Positions 50,995 through 59,215 of a stretch of 64,000 nucleotides of DNA are shown here, in pieces. The notes under the pieces were generated by a model. The model was given only the letters and a program-made list of their open reading frames with translations. It was not told where the DNA came from and did no database searches. Both the position numbers and the translations under genes were made by a program. Each line of letters starts with the position of its first letter. Position 1 is the first letter of the stretch. This DNA comes from Streptomyces cylindrosporus (GTDB lineage: Bacteria > Actinomycetota > Actinomycetes > Streptomycetales > Streptomycetaceae), in NCBI RefSeq assembly GCF_022698165.1, contig NZ_JALDAY010000016.1:124001-188000 (forward strand), in the 5' to 3' direction.

Positions 50995-51929
50995 CCGCCG
51001 TCGTCGACGAACGGGTGCGCAAGTCCTCGTCCCGGTGGGCTGCCCCGCCCCGGCCGACCTGGGAGGAGGCACCCTCCAGGGCGGGTCTGGCCGGCAAGGG
51101 CATAGCCCTGACCTTCGCCTGCCTCGCGGTCCTCTTCCCGCTGTGGATCGTGGTCGTCACCAGCCTCTCGTCCAAGAAGACCATCACCGAGGCCGGTGGC
51201 CTGGTGATGGTGCCCAAGGGCCTCACCTTCATCGCCTACAAGGAACTCCTCAGCGGCGGCCAGGTCACCCGTGCCGCGATCATCAGCGTCCTCGTCACCC
51301 TCGTCGGCACCGTGTTCTCGATGACGGTGTCGGTGCTGTGCGCCTACGGCCTCTCCCGGATCGGCACGCTGGGACACCGCTGGATCCTGATGATGCTGCT
51401 GGCGACCATGTTCTTCAGCGCCGGGCTCATTCCGACGTATCTACTCGTGCAGTCCCTCGGGCTGACGGACAGCTATCTGGCGCTGATCCTGCCCAGTGCG
51501 ATCAGCGTGTTCAACATCCTTGTGCTGCGCGGGTTCTTCATGGGGATCTCCTCGGAACTCACCGACAGCGCGCGGATCGACGGGGCCGGGGACTTCCGGA
51601 TCCTCTGGCAGATCGTGATGCCGCTGTCGCGTGCCGTGCTTGCCGTGATCACGCTGTTCTACGCCGTGGGGTACTGGAGTGCCTGGTTCAACGCGTCGTT
51701 GTACCTGAACAACCAGGACATGATGCCGCTGCAGAACGTCATGATCCAGCTGGTGCAGAAGCAGGAGGCGCCGGTGGGGTTGGGGCAGGCGATCAGGACG
51801 GGGCAACTGTCCGGGCTCGCGGTGCAGATGGCGGTCATGGTGATGGCGCTGCTTCCGGTGGCCGTCCTGTCGCCGTTCGTGCAGCGGCATTTCAAGAAGG
51901 GCATGTTGACCGGCGCGGTCAAGGGGTGA
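50991..51929 (+). CDS. carbohydrate ABC transporter permease, LplC type
   Basis: 312 aa from GTG at 50991; the upstream part of this open frame is antiphase to the first permease and is rejected. Six transmembrane segments; docking loop TDSARIDGAGDFRILWQIVM. Ends with QRHFKKGMLTGAVKG, the conserved C-terminus of this permease family. No ATP-binding gene is in the locus, so the importer probably relies on a shared multi-sugar ATPase such as MsiK encoded elsewhere. Confidence 0.87.
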   Translation: MTAVVDERVRKSSSRWAAPPRPTWEEAPSRAGLAGKGIALTFACLAVLFPLWIVVVTSLSSKKTITEAGGLVMVPKGLTFIAYKELLSGGQVTRAAIISVLVTLVGTVFSMTVSVLCAYGLSRIGTLGHRWILMMLLATMFFSAGLIPTYLLVQSLGLTDSYLALILPSAISVFNILVLRGFFMGISSELTDSARIDGAGDFRILWQIVMPLSRAVLAVITLFYAVGYWSAWFNASLYLNNQDMMPLQNVMIQLVQKQEAPVGLGQAIRTGQLSGLAVQMAVMVMALLPVAVLSPFVQRHFKKGMLTGAVKG

Positions 51930-52001
51930 CCGGTTGCCCAATGGGCCGCGGCCCTGAAGGGGCGCTCCCCATCCCTCTCTTCACAGAACGAGGTATGTGT
52001 C

Positions 52002-54197
52002 ATGTTCGCGTCCCGTCTGAGTCGTCGCACCGTCCTCGCCGGGACCGTGGCCGCTGCCGCGATCGCCGCGCTGCCGCCCCTCGAAGGGCGCGCGCAGGCT
52101 GCCGATGACGTCACCGCCCCCACCTACCGCTGGCGCAACGCCGTCATCGGCGGCACCGGATTCATCACCGGCGTCCTCTTCCACCCCTCCGTGCGCGGCC
52201 TTGCCTACGCCCGTACTGACATCGGCGGCGCCTACCGCTGGGACGACCGGGCCGCCCGCTGGATCCCCCTCATCGATCATCTCGGCTGGGACGACTGGAA
52301 CCTCCTCGGGGTCGAGGCCATGGCGGTGGACCCGGCGCACCCGGACCGGCTCTACCTCGCCCTCGGCACCTACGCCCAGTCCTGGGCCGGCAACGGAGCC
52401 GTGCTGCGGTCCGACGATCGCGGGGCGACCTGGGCCCGTGCCGATCTGGGCGTCAAGCTCGGGGCCAACGAGGACGGGCGGGGCATGGGCGAGCGGCTGC
52501 TCGTCGATCCTCGGGACAGGGACACCCTCTGGCTCGGTACCAGACACGACGGGTTGCTCAAGTCGAGGGACCGGGGCGCAACTTGGGCAGCCGCGAGTGG
52601 CTTTCCGGGCGTGCCGTCCGCCTCCGGGCAGGGCGTCACCCTCCTCGTCGCCGCCGGACGCACCCTGTACGCCGGGTGGGGTGACGGGGACGGGAGCTCC
52701 ACCAATCTGTTCCGCACCGCCGACGGGGAGAGATGGGAGGCCGTTCCCGGGCAGCCCACCGGCGTCTCCGCCAAGGTGCCGGTGCGGGCCGCCTATGACG
52801 GTCACGCCCGTGAGCTGTACGTCAGCTACGCCGACGCCCCCGGGCCCAACGGGCAGTCCGACGGAAGCGTGCACAAGCTGGGCACGGCCACCGGCACCTG
52901 GACGGACGTCACTCCCGTGGTGCCGGGTGGCAGTGACGCCTTCGGGTACGGCGGCGTCGCCGTCGATGCCCGGCGGGCCGGCACCGTCGTCGTCTCCACC
53001 AACAACCGGTGGGCGGACGTCGACACGCTCTTCCGGACCACCGACGGCGGTCGCTCCTGGACGTCCCTCAAGGACGCGGCCGTCTTCGACGTGTCCGAGA
53101 CTCCTTATCTCGACTGGGGGGACGACAAGCCGAAGTTCGGCTGGTGGATCCAGGCCGTCGCCGTCGACCCGTACGACTCGCGGCACGTCGTGTACGGCAC
53201 CGGGGCCACCCTCTACGGCACCCGGGACCTGACCCACTGGGCCCCGTGGATCCGCGGCCTGGAAGAGGCCTCCGTGGTGCAGCTGGTGTCGCCCCCGGTC
53301 GGGGAGGCGCACCTGCTGAGCGGGTCCAGGGACATCGGGGTCATGTACCACGAGCGGCTCACGGCCTCGCCGGCCCGCGGCATGGCCACGAACCCCGTGT
53401 TCGGGTCGGCGACGGGGCTCGCGCAGGCCGCGGGCAGGCCGGCGTACGTCGTACGCACCGGGTGGGGCGACCACGGCAACGGGGCGTACTCGAACGACGG
53501 CGGCCGGACCTGGGCGCCCTTCGCTGCCCAGCCCTCCATCGCCCACGACGCACCGGGGCCGATCGCCGCCAGTGCCGACGGCGGCGTGCTGCTGTGGTCC
53601 TTCGTGCACTGGGACGGGACCAAGTACCCCGCCCACCGGTCGGACGACAACGGCACCACCTGGACCGAGATCTCCTCCTTCCCGAAGGGCGCCACGCCGG
53701 TCGCCGACCCGGCCGACCCGACGCTCTTCTACGCGTACGACACCGATACGGGAAAAGTACTCGCCAGCACTGACAGTGGCCGCACCTTCACCGAACGTGT
53801 GTCCGGGCTGCCCTCCGGCGACAGCCAGTTCAAGCTGGTCGCGGCGCCGGGTCGGTCCGGCGACCTGTGGCTGAGCGCCAAGGAGAACGGGCTGTACCGG
53901 TCCACCGACGGCGGGGCCACCTTCTCGAAGGTCGACAGCTGCCGGGCCTCGTACACCCTCGGCTTCGGGAAGGCGGCCGACGGGGCCGACTTTCCGGCGA
54001 TCTACCAGGTCGGCTCGACGGAGGCCGTCACGGCCGTCTACCGCTCGGACGACGGCGCGAAGAGCTGGGTGCGGATCAACGACGACCGGCACCAGTGGGG
54101 GTGGATCGGGGAGACGATCGTCGGGGACCCGCGGGTGTACGGGCGCGTCTACCTCGCCACCAACGGGCGCGGGATCCAGTACGGGGAGCCCGTCTGA
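52002..54197 (+). CDS. GH74 xyloglucanase, secreted
   Basis: 731 aa. Twin-arginine signal LSRRTVLAGTVAAAAIAALP. Two seven-bladed propellers of the GH74 type: GGTGFITGVLFHPSVRGLAY, ARTDIGGAYRW (catalytic D73), BNR-type repeats (VLRSDDRGATWARADL) and the second catalytic Asp probably in SGSRDIGVMYH (D444). GH74 endo- or oligo-xyloglucanases cleave the glucan backbone of branched xyloglucan. No CBM is attached. Its stop codon overlaps the start of the GH42 gene by one base, so translation is coupled with intracellular debranching enzymes. Confidence 0.9.
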   Translation: MFASRLSRRTVLAGTVAAAAIAALPPLEGRAQAADDVTAPTYRWRNAVIGGTGFITGVLFHPSVRGLAYARTDIGGAYRWDDRAARWIPLIDHLGWDDWNLLGVEAMAVDPAHPDRLYLALGTYAQSWAGNGAVLRSDDRGATWARADLGVKLGANEDGRGMGERLLVDPRDRDTLWLGTRHDGLLKSRDRGATWAAASGFPGVPSASGQGVTLLVAAGRTLYAGWGDGDGSSTNLFRTADGERWEAVPGQPTGVSAKVPVRAAYDGHARELYVSYADAPGPNGQSDGSVHKLGTATGTWTDVTPVVPGGSDAFGYGGVAVDARRAGTVVVSTNNRWADVDTLFRTTDGGRSWTSLKDAAVFDVSETPYLDWGDDKPKFGWWIQAVAVDPYDSRHVVYGTGATLYGTRDLTHWAPWIRGLEEASVVQLVSPPVGEAHLLSGSRDIGVMYHERLTASPARGMATNPVFGSATGLAQAAGRPAYVVRTGWGDHGNGAYSNDGGRTWAPFAAQPSIAHDAPGPIAASADGGVLLWSFVHWDGTKYPAHRSDDNGTTWTEISSFPKGATPVADPADPTLFYAYDTDTGKVLASTDSGRTFTERVSGLPSGDSQFKLVAAPGRSGDLWLSAKENGLYRSTDGGATFSKVDSCRASYTLGFGKAADGADFPAIYQVGSTEAVTAVYRSDDGAKSWVRINDDRHQWGWIGETIVGDPRVYGRVYLATNGRGIQYGEPV

Positions 54198-56182
54198 TGG
54201 GCCCCGGCAAGGCGGCCTCCCTCGCCGACGCCACCCGGGGGCGCATCCTCTTCGGCGGTGACTACAACCCCGAGCAGTGGCCCGAGGAGACCTGGCACGA
54301 GGACGTACGTCTGATGAAGGACGCCGGCGTCAACTCCGTCACCCTCGGCGTCTTCTCCTGGGCGAAGCTCGAACCACGCCCGGGGGAGCGGGAGTTCGGC
54401 TGGCTGGACCGGCTCATGGACCTGATGCACACGAACGGCATCGGCGTCGTCCTCGCCACCCCCACCTCCTCGCCCCCGCCCTGGCTGGGCCGGCTGCATC
54501 CCGAGACCCTCCCCGTCGACGAGGACGGCCGCACCGAGTGGTGGGGCGGCCGGCAGCACTTCTCGCACTCCAGCGCCGTGTACCGCCGCCACGCCGCCGC
54601 GATCACGGAGGACCTCGCCGCCCGCTACGGCGGCCACCCCGCCCTCGTCATGTGGCACATCAACAACGAGTACTGCACCTACGACTGGGGCGACGAGGCC
54701 GCCGCCCGGTTCAGGCAGTGGCTGCGGGACAAGTACGGCACCCTCGACGCCCTCAACTCCGCCTGGGGCACGGCCTTCTGGAGTCAGGGCTACGGCGACT
54801 GGGCGGAGGTCCACACACCCCGCCGCGCCCACTATCTGAAGAACCCCGGCCAGGTGCTGGACTTCAAACGGTTCACCTCCGACATGCTCCTGGAGTGTTA
54901 CGTCGCCGAGCGTGACATCGTGCGGCGGCACAGCCCGGACCACATCCCCGTCACCACCAACTTCATGCCGCTGTGGGCCGGTCAGGACGCCTGGCGGTGG
55001 GCGGAGGAGGAGGACGTCGTCTCCGTCGACCTCTACCCCGACCCGCGTGATCCCTTCGGCGCCCAACACGGGGCGCTCGTCCAGGACATGACCCGCTCAC
55101 AGGCCCGCGGCCCCTGGATGCTGATGGAGCAGGCGGCGGGCCCCGTCAACTGGCGGGGCGTCAACCACCCCAAGCCGCGCGGCCTCAACCGTCTCTGGTC
55201 CCTCCAGGCCGTCGCCCGCGGCGCCGATGCCGTCTGCTACTTCCAGTGGCGGCAGTCCCGGCAGGGCGCGGAGAAGTTCCACTCCGGGATGGTCGGCCAC
55301 GCGGGGGAGGAGGGCCGCACCTTCCAGGAGGTCAAGCGGCTCGGTGCCGAACTCCGTCGGATCGGCGGGCATGTGACGGGCAGTCATACGCGCAACGACA
55401 TCGCGGTCCTCCACGACTGGCACTCCTGGTGGGCCGGCGCCCACGAGGGCCGCCTCTCCACCCGCGTCGACCACACCGCCGTACTCACCGCCTGGCACCG
55501 CGCCCTCTGGCAGGCCCACCTCACCACCGACTTCGCCCACCCCGAACACGACCTGAGCGCCTACAAGCTGGTCGTCGTCCCGCAGTTGTACGCCCTCACG
55601 GACCCGGCCATAGACAACCTCCTCGCCTACGTCCGCGGCGGCGGCACCCTCGTCTCCGGCTTCCTGACCGGCGTCGCGGACCAGGACGACCGGGTGCGGA
55701 CCGGCGGCATGGACGCCCGGCTGCGCGGGCTCTTCGGCATCCGCACGCTGCACGAGTGGTGGCCGCTGGACGAGGGGGAGACCGTCGAGACCGACGGCTT
55801 CCGCGGGACCCTGTGGTCGGAGGAGATCGAGAAGGGGGACGGCGGTACGGTCGAAGTCGCCTACAAGGGCGGCGAGTTGGGCGGGCTGCCCGCCGTGCTG
55901 CGCAACGGGCGTGCCTGGTACGTCTCCACGCTTCCCGAGCCGCACGCCCTGCGCACCCTGCTCGCCCAGGTCGCCGACGGGGCCGGTGTCCGGCCCGTGC
56001 TGCACGGGCTGCCCGACCAGGTCGAGGCGGTCCGCCGCGGCGACCTGCTCTTCGTGCTCAACCACGGGCGCGAGTCGGTGACCGTCGAGGTGCCGGGCAG
56101 CCACCAGGACCTGCTGACGGGGGCGACCGTCGAGGGTGAGGTCACGCTCGGCCGGTACGGCGTGATGGTGTTGCGCCCATGA
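54197..56182 (+). CDS. GH42 beta-galactosidase
   Basis: 661 aa from ATG at 54197 (TGATG overlap with the GH74 gene). GH42 features: FGGDYNPEQWPEETWHEDV, VNSVTLGVFSWAKLEP, acid/base HINNEYC (E158), and nucleophile in WMLMEQAAGPVNW (E311); a trimerisation domain and a beta-galactosidase C-domain follow. No signal peptide, so it is cytoplasmic. In this locus it would remove the beta-galactosyl side units of imported xyloglucan oligosaccharides. It overlaps the GH95 gene by 4 bp. Confidence 0.9.
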   Translation: MGPGKAASLADATRGRILFGGDYNPEQWPEETWHEDVRLMKDAGVNSVTLGVFSWAKLEPRPGEREFGWLDRLMDLMHTNGIGVVLATPTSSPPPWLGRLHPETLPVDEDGRTEWWGGRQHFSHSSAVYRRHAAAITEDLAARYGGHPALVMWHINNEYCTYDWGDEAAARFRQWLRDKYGTLDALNSAWGTAFWSQGYGDWAEVHTPRRAHYLKNPGQVLDFKRFTSDMLLECYVAERDIVRRHSPDHIPVTTNFMPLWAGQDAWRWAEEEDVVSVDLYPDPRDPFGAQHGALVQDMTRSQARGPWMLMEQAAGPVNWRGVNHPKPRGLNRLWSLQAVARGADAVCYFQWRQSRQGAEKFHSGMVGHAGEEGRTFQEVKRLGAELRRIGGHVTGSHTRNDIAVLHDWHSWWAGAHEGRLSTRVDHTAVLTAWHRALWQAHLTTDFAHPEHDLSAYKLVVVPQLYALTDPAIDNLLAYVRGGGTLVSGFLTGVADQDDRVRTGGMDARLRGLFGIRTLHEWWPLDEGETVETDGFRGTLWSEEIEKGDGGTVEVAYKGGELGGLPAVLRNGRAWYVSTLPEPHALRTLLAQVADGAGVRPVLHGLPDQVEAVRRGDLLFVLNHGRESVTVEVPGSHQDLLTGATVEGEVTLGRYGVMVLRP

Positions 56183-58422
56183 ACCACATCCACGGCACCT
56201 GGGAACCCCGTCCCGCCACCCGCTGGGAGGACGGCTTCCTGAGCGGCAACGGCCATCACGGCGCCCTCGTGTTCGGCGATCCGAACGACGAGCGCGTGGT
56301 CGTCACCCATCACGCCCTCGTCCGCCCCAACGGCGGCGAGAGCGCCCGCCCGCCGCGGCTCGCCGCTCAACTCCCCCTCCTTCAGGACGAGTTGCTCGCG
56401 GGCGAACTGAAGGCCGCCGAGACCTTCACCGACGGCCGTGACCTCCAGTGGGTGCAGCCCTTCCACCCGGCTTTCCAGGTACGGCTGCGCAGGCCCGCCG
56501 GTGACGACCCGCGCGGCTACCGCCGTTCCGTCGACTTCGCCACCGGCGTGGTGGAGGCCGAGTGCGAGGGTCGGCGCAGCCGCGTCTTCGTGTCGCGGGC
56601 GGACGACGTGATCGTCCAGCACATCACCGGCGGCGACCTGGACATCGCGCTGGATCCCCGCCTCCCGGGCGCGCCCGCCGACCTGGCCGTCGGCGACGGC
56701 GCAGTGCTCACGCCCGAGGGCGCCCTGCTCACCCTGCGCGTGCGCTACCCCGGCAGCGAGACGGCGTACACCGGCCTGACGCTGGTCGCGGTCAGCGGCG
56801 GTCGTACGACGGTCACGCCCCCGGGGGTACGGGTCACCGGCGCGCGGTCGGTGCTCCTGCTGACCCGCGTCCTGCGCCACACGGGCGAGCTGGACACCGC
56901 CCCTCACGCACGCACCCTGCACGACCTGCTGGGGGAGGCGGAAGCCACGGCGACGGAACCCCCGGCCGACCCGACTGCACCGTCCGCCCCCGACCCGTAC
57001 ACCGCCCTCCTCGCCCGCCACACCCCCCTCCACCGCACCGCCTACGAACGCGTCACCCTCGACCTGGCCGCCGACCCCGCCGAACGCGTCCTCCCCGGCT
57101 CGGAGTTGCTCACTCGCCCCGACAGCCCTGCCCTCTTGGAGCGTCTCTTCGCCGCCGGCCGCTACCACCTGCTCTCCGCGAGCGGTCTGAACCCGCCCCG
57201 CCTCACCGGTCTGTGGACCGGCGACTGGGACACCGCCTGGTCCGCGGCCTTCACCAACGACGCCAACGTCAACCTCCAGACCGCGTCCGCCGCAGCCGCC
57301 GCCCTGCCCGAAGTGACGGCCGCCCTCGCCTCTCTGATCGACCGTCAGCTCGACGACTGGGCCGAGAACGCCCGCACGGTCTTCGGCTGCCGCGGAGTCG
57401 TCGCTCCCGCCCACACCGACGGCGAGTCCGGGCTGTCGTACCACTTCAGCCGCGAATACCCGCTGCACCTGTGGACGGCCGGCGCCGACTGGCTGCTCAA
57501 GCCCATCGTCGACCACGACGAGACCGAGGGGACGAGGAGTCCGCGGACGGCTCACGCGCTGGGCCAAGTGGCCCTGTTCTACGAGGACTTCCTCACCCGG
57601 GTGGACCCGGAGGGCAACCTGGTCGTCGTCCCCTCCTACTCGCCCGAGAACCGTCCGGCGAACGCGAGCTGGGGCGCGATCAACGCGGCCATGGACCTCT
57701 CGGCCGCCCGGCACGCGCTGCTCACCGGCGCCGAATACCACCCGGGCACCCCGGAGGCCGACCGCCGGCGTGCCCTCGCCGAGCGGCTCCCGCCGCACCG
57801 GATCAACGCCGACGGCGCGCTGGCCGAATGGGCCTGGCCGGGCCTCGACGACACCTACGACCACCGCCATCTCAGCCACCTCTACGGGGTCTGGCCGCTC
57901 GACGAGATCAACCCGTACGACACCCCGGAGCTCGCGGCCGCCGCCCACCGCGCCCTCGAACTGCGCGGCGCCGAGAACGACTCCGCCCACGGCCATCTGC
58001 ACCACGCCCTGGTCGCCGCCCGCCTCCGCGACGGCGAACGGGTCGCGCACGCGCTCGGCCAGGTGCTCAAGGGCGACTTCTTCCACGCCTCCTTGATGAG
58101 CGCCCACTACCCGCACCTCGACGTCTACAACGCGGACGCCGCGCACACCCTGCCGGCCGTGATCATCGAGTCCCTCGTCCAGTCCACCCCGGACCGGCTG
58201 GTCCTGCTGCCCGCACTGCCGGCCGCTTACCCGAACGGCCGACTCCTCGGCGTCCGCACCCGGTTCGGAGCCGAACTCGACCTCACCTGGAGCCCGCACG
58301 AAGCGACCGCGGTGATCCGCCCCACCCGGACCCACCGCGTCGAACTCCGGACTTCCTCCGGCGCCCGGCCGCTCGACCTGGTCGCCGGAGAAGACCACGT
58401 CCTCGCCCTGGGGACGTGGTAA
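56179..58422 (+). CDS. GH95 alpha-L-fucosidase
   Basis: 747 aa. Typical GH95 pattern: WEDGFLSGNGHHGALVFGDP, TNDANVNLQTASAAAA with the catalytic-base Asn pair (N363, N365), PSYSPENRPA (general acid E490), and DDTYDHRHLSHLYGVWP. No signal peptide. It inverts and hydrolyses alpha-1,2-linked fucose; fucosylated galactose is the outer branch of dicot xyloglucan. Overlaps the GH42 gene by 4 bp, so removal of fucose then galactose is encoded side by side. Confidence 0.9.
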   Translation: MNHIHGTWEPRPATRWEDGFLSGNGHHGALVFGDPNDERVVVTHHALVRPNGGESARPPRLAAQLPLLQDELLAGELKAAETFTDGRDLQWVQPFHPAFQVRLRRPAGDDPRGYRRSVDFATGVVEAECEGRRSRVFVSRADDVIVQHITGGDLDIALDPRLPGAPADLAVGDGAVLTPEGALLTLRVRYPGSETAYTGLTLVAVSGGRTTVTPPGVRVTGARSVLLLTRVLRHTGELDTAPHARTLHDLLGEAEATATEPPADPTAPSAPDPYTALLARHTPLHRTAYERVTLDLAADPAERVLPGSELLTRPDSPALLERLFAAGRYHLLSASGLNPPRLTGLWTGDWDTAWSAAFTNDANVNLQTASAAAAALPEVTAALASLIDRQLDDWAENARTVFGCRGVVAPAHTDGESGLSYHFSREYPLHLWTAGADWLLKPIVDHDETEGTRSPRTAHALGQVALFYEDFLTRVDPEGNLVVVPSYSPENRPANASWGAINAAMDLSAARHALLTGAEYHPGTPEADRRRALAERLPPHRINADGALAEWAWPGLDDTYDHRHLSHLYGVWPLDEINPYDTPELAAAAHRALELRGAENDSAHGHLHHALVAARLRDGERVAHALGQVLKGDFFHASLMSAHYPHLDVYNADAAHTLPAVIIESLVQSTPDRLVLLPALPAAYPNGRLLGVRTRFGAELDLTWSPHEATAVIRPTRTHRVELRTSSGARPLDLVAGEDHVLALGTW

Positions 58423-58457
58423 CCCGCGCAATTCCCCCCACCCATGGAAGGGACACC

Positions 58458-59174
58458 ATGGCAACAAGCACGCTGAAGAAGCGGATCACGATGGCGATCG
58501 TCGCCCCCGCCCTCGCGCTCGGCGCCACCGTCGGACTCGCCTCCGCCCCCGCCTCGGCCGCCGTCTGGAGCTCCTGCGACCAGTGGGGCAGCACCACCCT
58601 GAACGGCTACACGCTCTACAACAACATCTGGGGCTCCGGCGCCGGCAGCCAGTGCATCTGGGCCAACTCCGGCACCAACTGGGGCGTCAACGCCAACCAC
58701 CCCAACACCGGCGGCATCAAGTCCTACCCCAACGCCAAGAAGGTGATCAACAAGTCGATCACCTCGCTCGGTTCGCTCTCCAGCAGCTACAACGTGACCG
58801 TGCCGCCGTCCGGCGCGTACAACACGTCGTACGACATCTGGGACACCAACTACGACTACGAGATCATGCTCTGGGTCAACAAGACCGGAGCCGTCGGCCC
58901 GCTCGGCACCTCGCAGGGCACCCTCACCCTCGGCGGCCACACCTGGACCGTCTACAAGGGCAACAACGGCGCCAACGACGTGTTCTCCTTCGTCCGCACC
59001 TCGAACTCGTCCTCCGGCACCGTCAACATCCTCCCGATCCTGAAGTGGATCAAGGACACCAAGGGCTGGTTCGGCAACGTGACCATCGGTGACCTCCAGT
59101 TCGGCTTCGAGATCACCTCGTCGTCCGGCGGCCTGGACTTCACCGTCAACAGCGAGAGCGTCAGCAGCAGTTGA
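58458..59174 (+). CDS. secreted GH12 endoglucanase, single domain
   Basis: 238 aa from ATG at 58458, with GGAAGGGACACC upstream; the long frame that starts at 56562 is an artefact of the GH95 gene. Signal peptide ending APASAA, then the GH12 beta-jelly roll: CDQWGSTTLNGYTLYNNIWG, nucleophile in YDYEIMLWV (E135) and acid/base in LQFGFEITS (E218). GH12 enzymes act on beta-1,4-glucan and often on xyloglucan. No CBM. It ends the long plus-strand operon; a perfect palindrome follows. Confidence 0.9.
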   Translation: MATSTLKKRITMAIVAPALALGATVGLASAPASAAVWSSCDQWGSTTLNGYTLYNNIWGSGAGSQCIWANSGTNWGVNANHPNTGGIKSYPNAKKVINKSITSLGSLSSSYNVTVPPSGAYNTSYDIWDTNYDYEIMLWVNKTGAVGPLGTSQGTLTLGGHTWTVYKGNNGANDVFSFVRTSNSSSGTVNILPILKWIKDTKGWFGNVTIGDLQFGFEITSSSGGLDFTVNSESVSSS

Positions 59175-59179
59175 GCAAC

Positions 59180-59209
59180 CGGGTCGGCCCTCGCGCGAGG
59201 GCCGACCCG
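59180..59209. terminator. bidirectional hairpin terminator
   Basis: CGGGTCGGCCCTCGC and its reverse complement form a perfect 30-nt palindrome (59180-59209), five bases after the GH12 stop. It stands between the convergent GH12 and GH31 genes. Confidence 0.85.
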
Positions 59210-59215
59210 TCCGGC

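Noticed and set aside
48151..51072. A 973-codon minus-strand open frame opposite the transporter genes.
   Set aside because: It is a shadow of the binding protein and permease genes, with Val/Gly/Asp-rich composition and no domain.
55861..58467. An 868-codon minus-strand open frame opposite the GH42 and GH95 genes.
   Set aside because: Antisense to well-supported glycosidases, with no recognisable motif.
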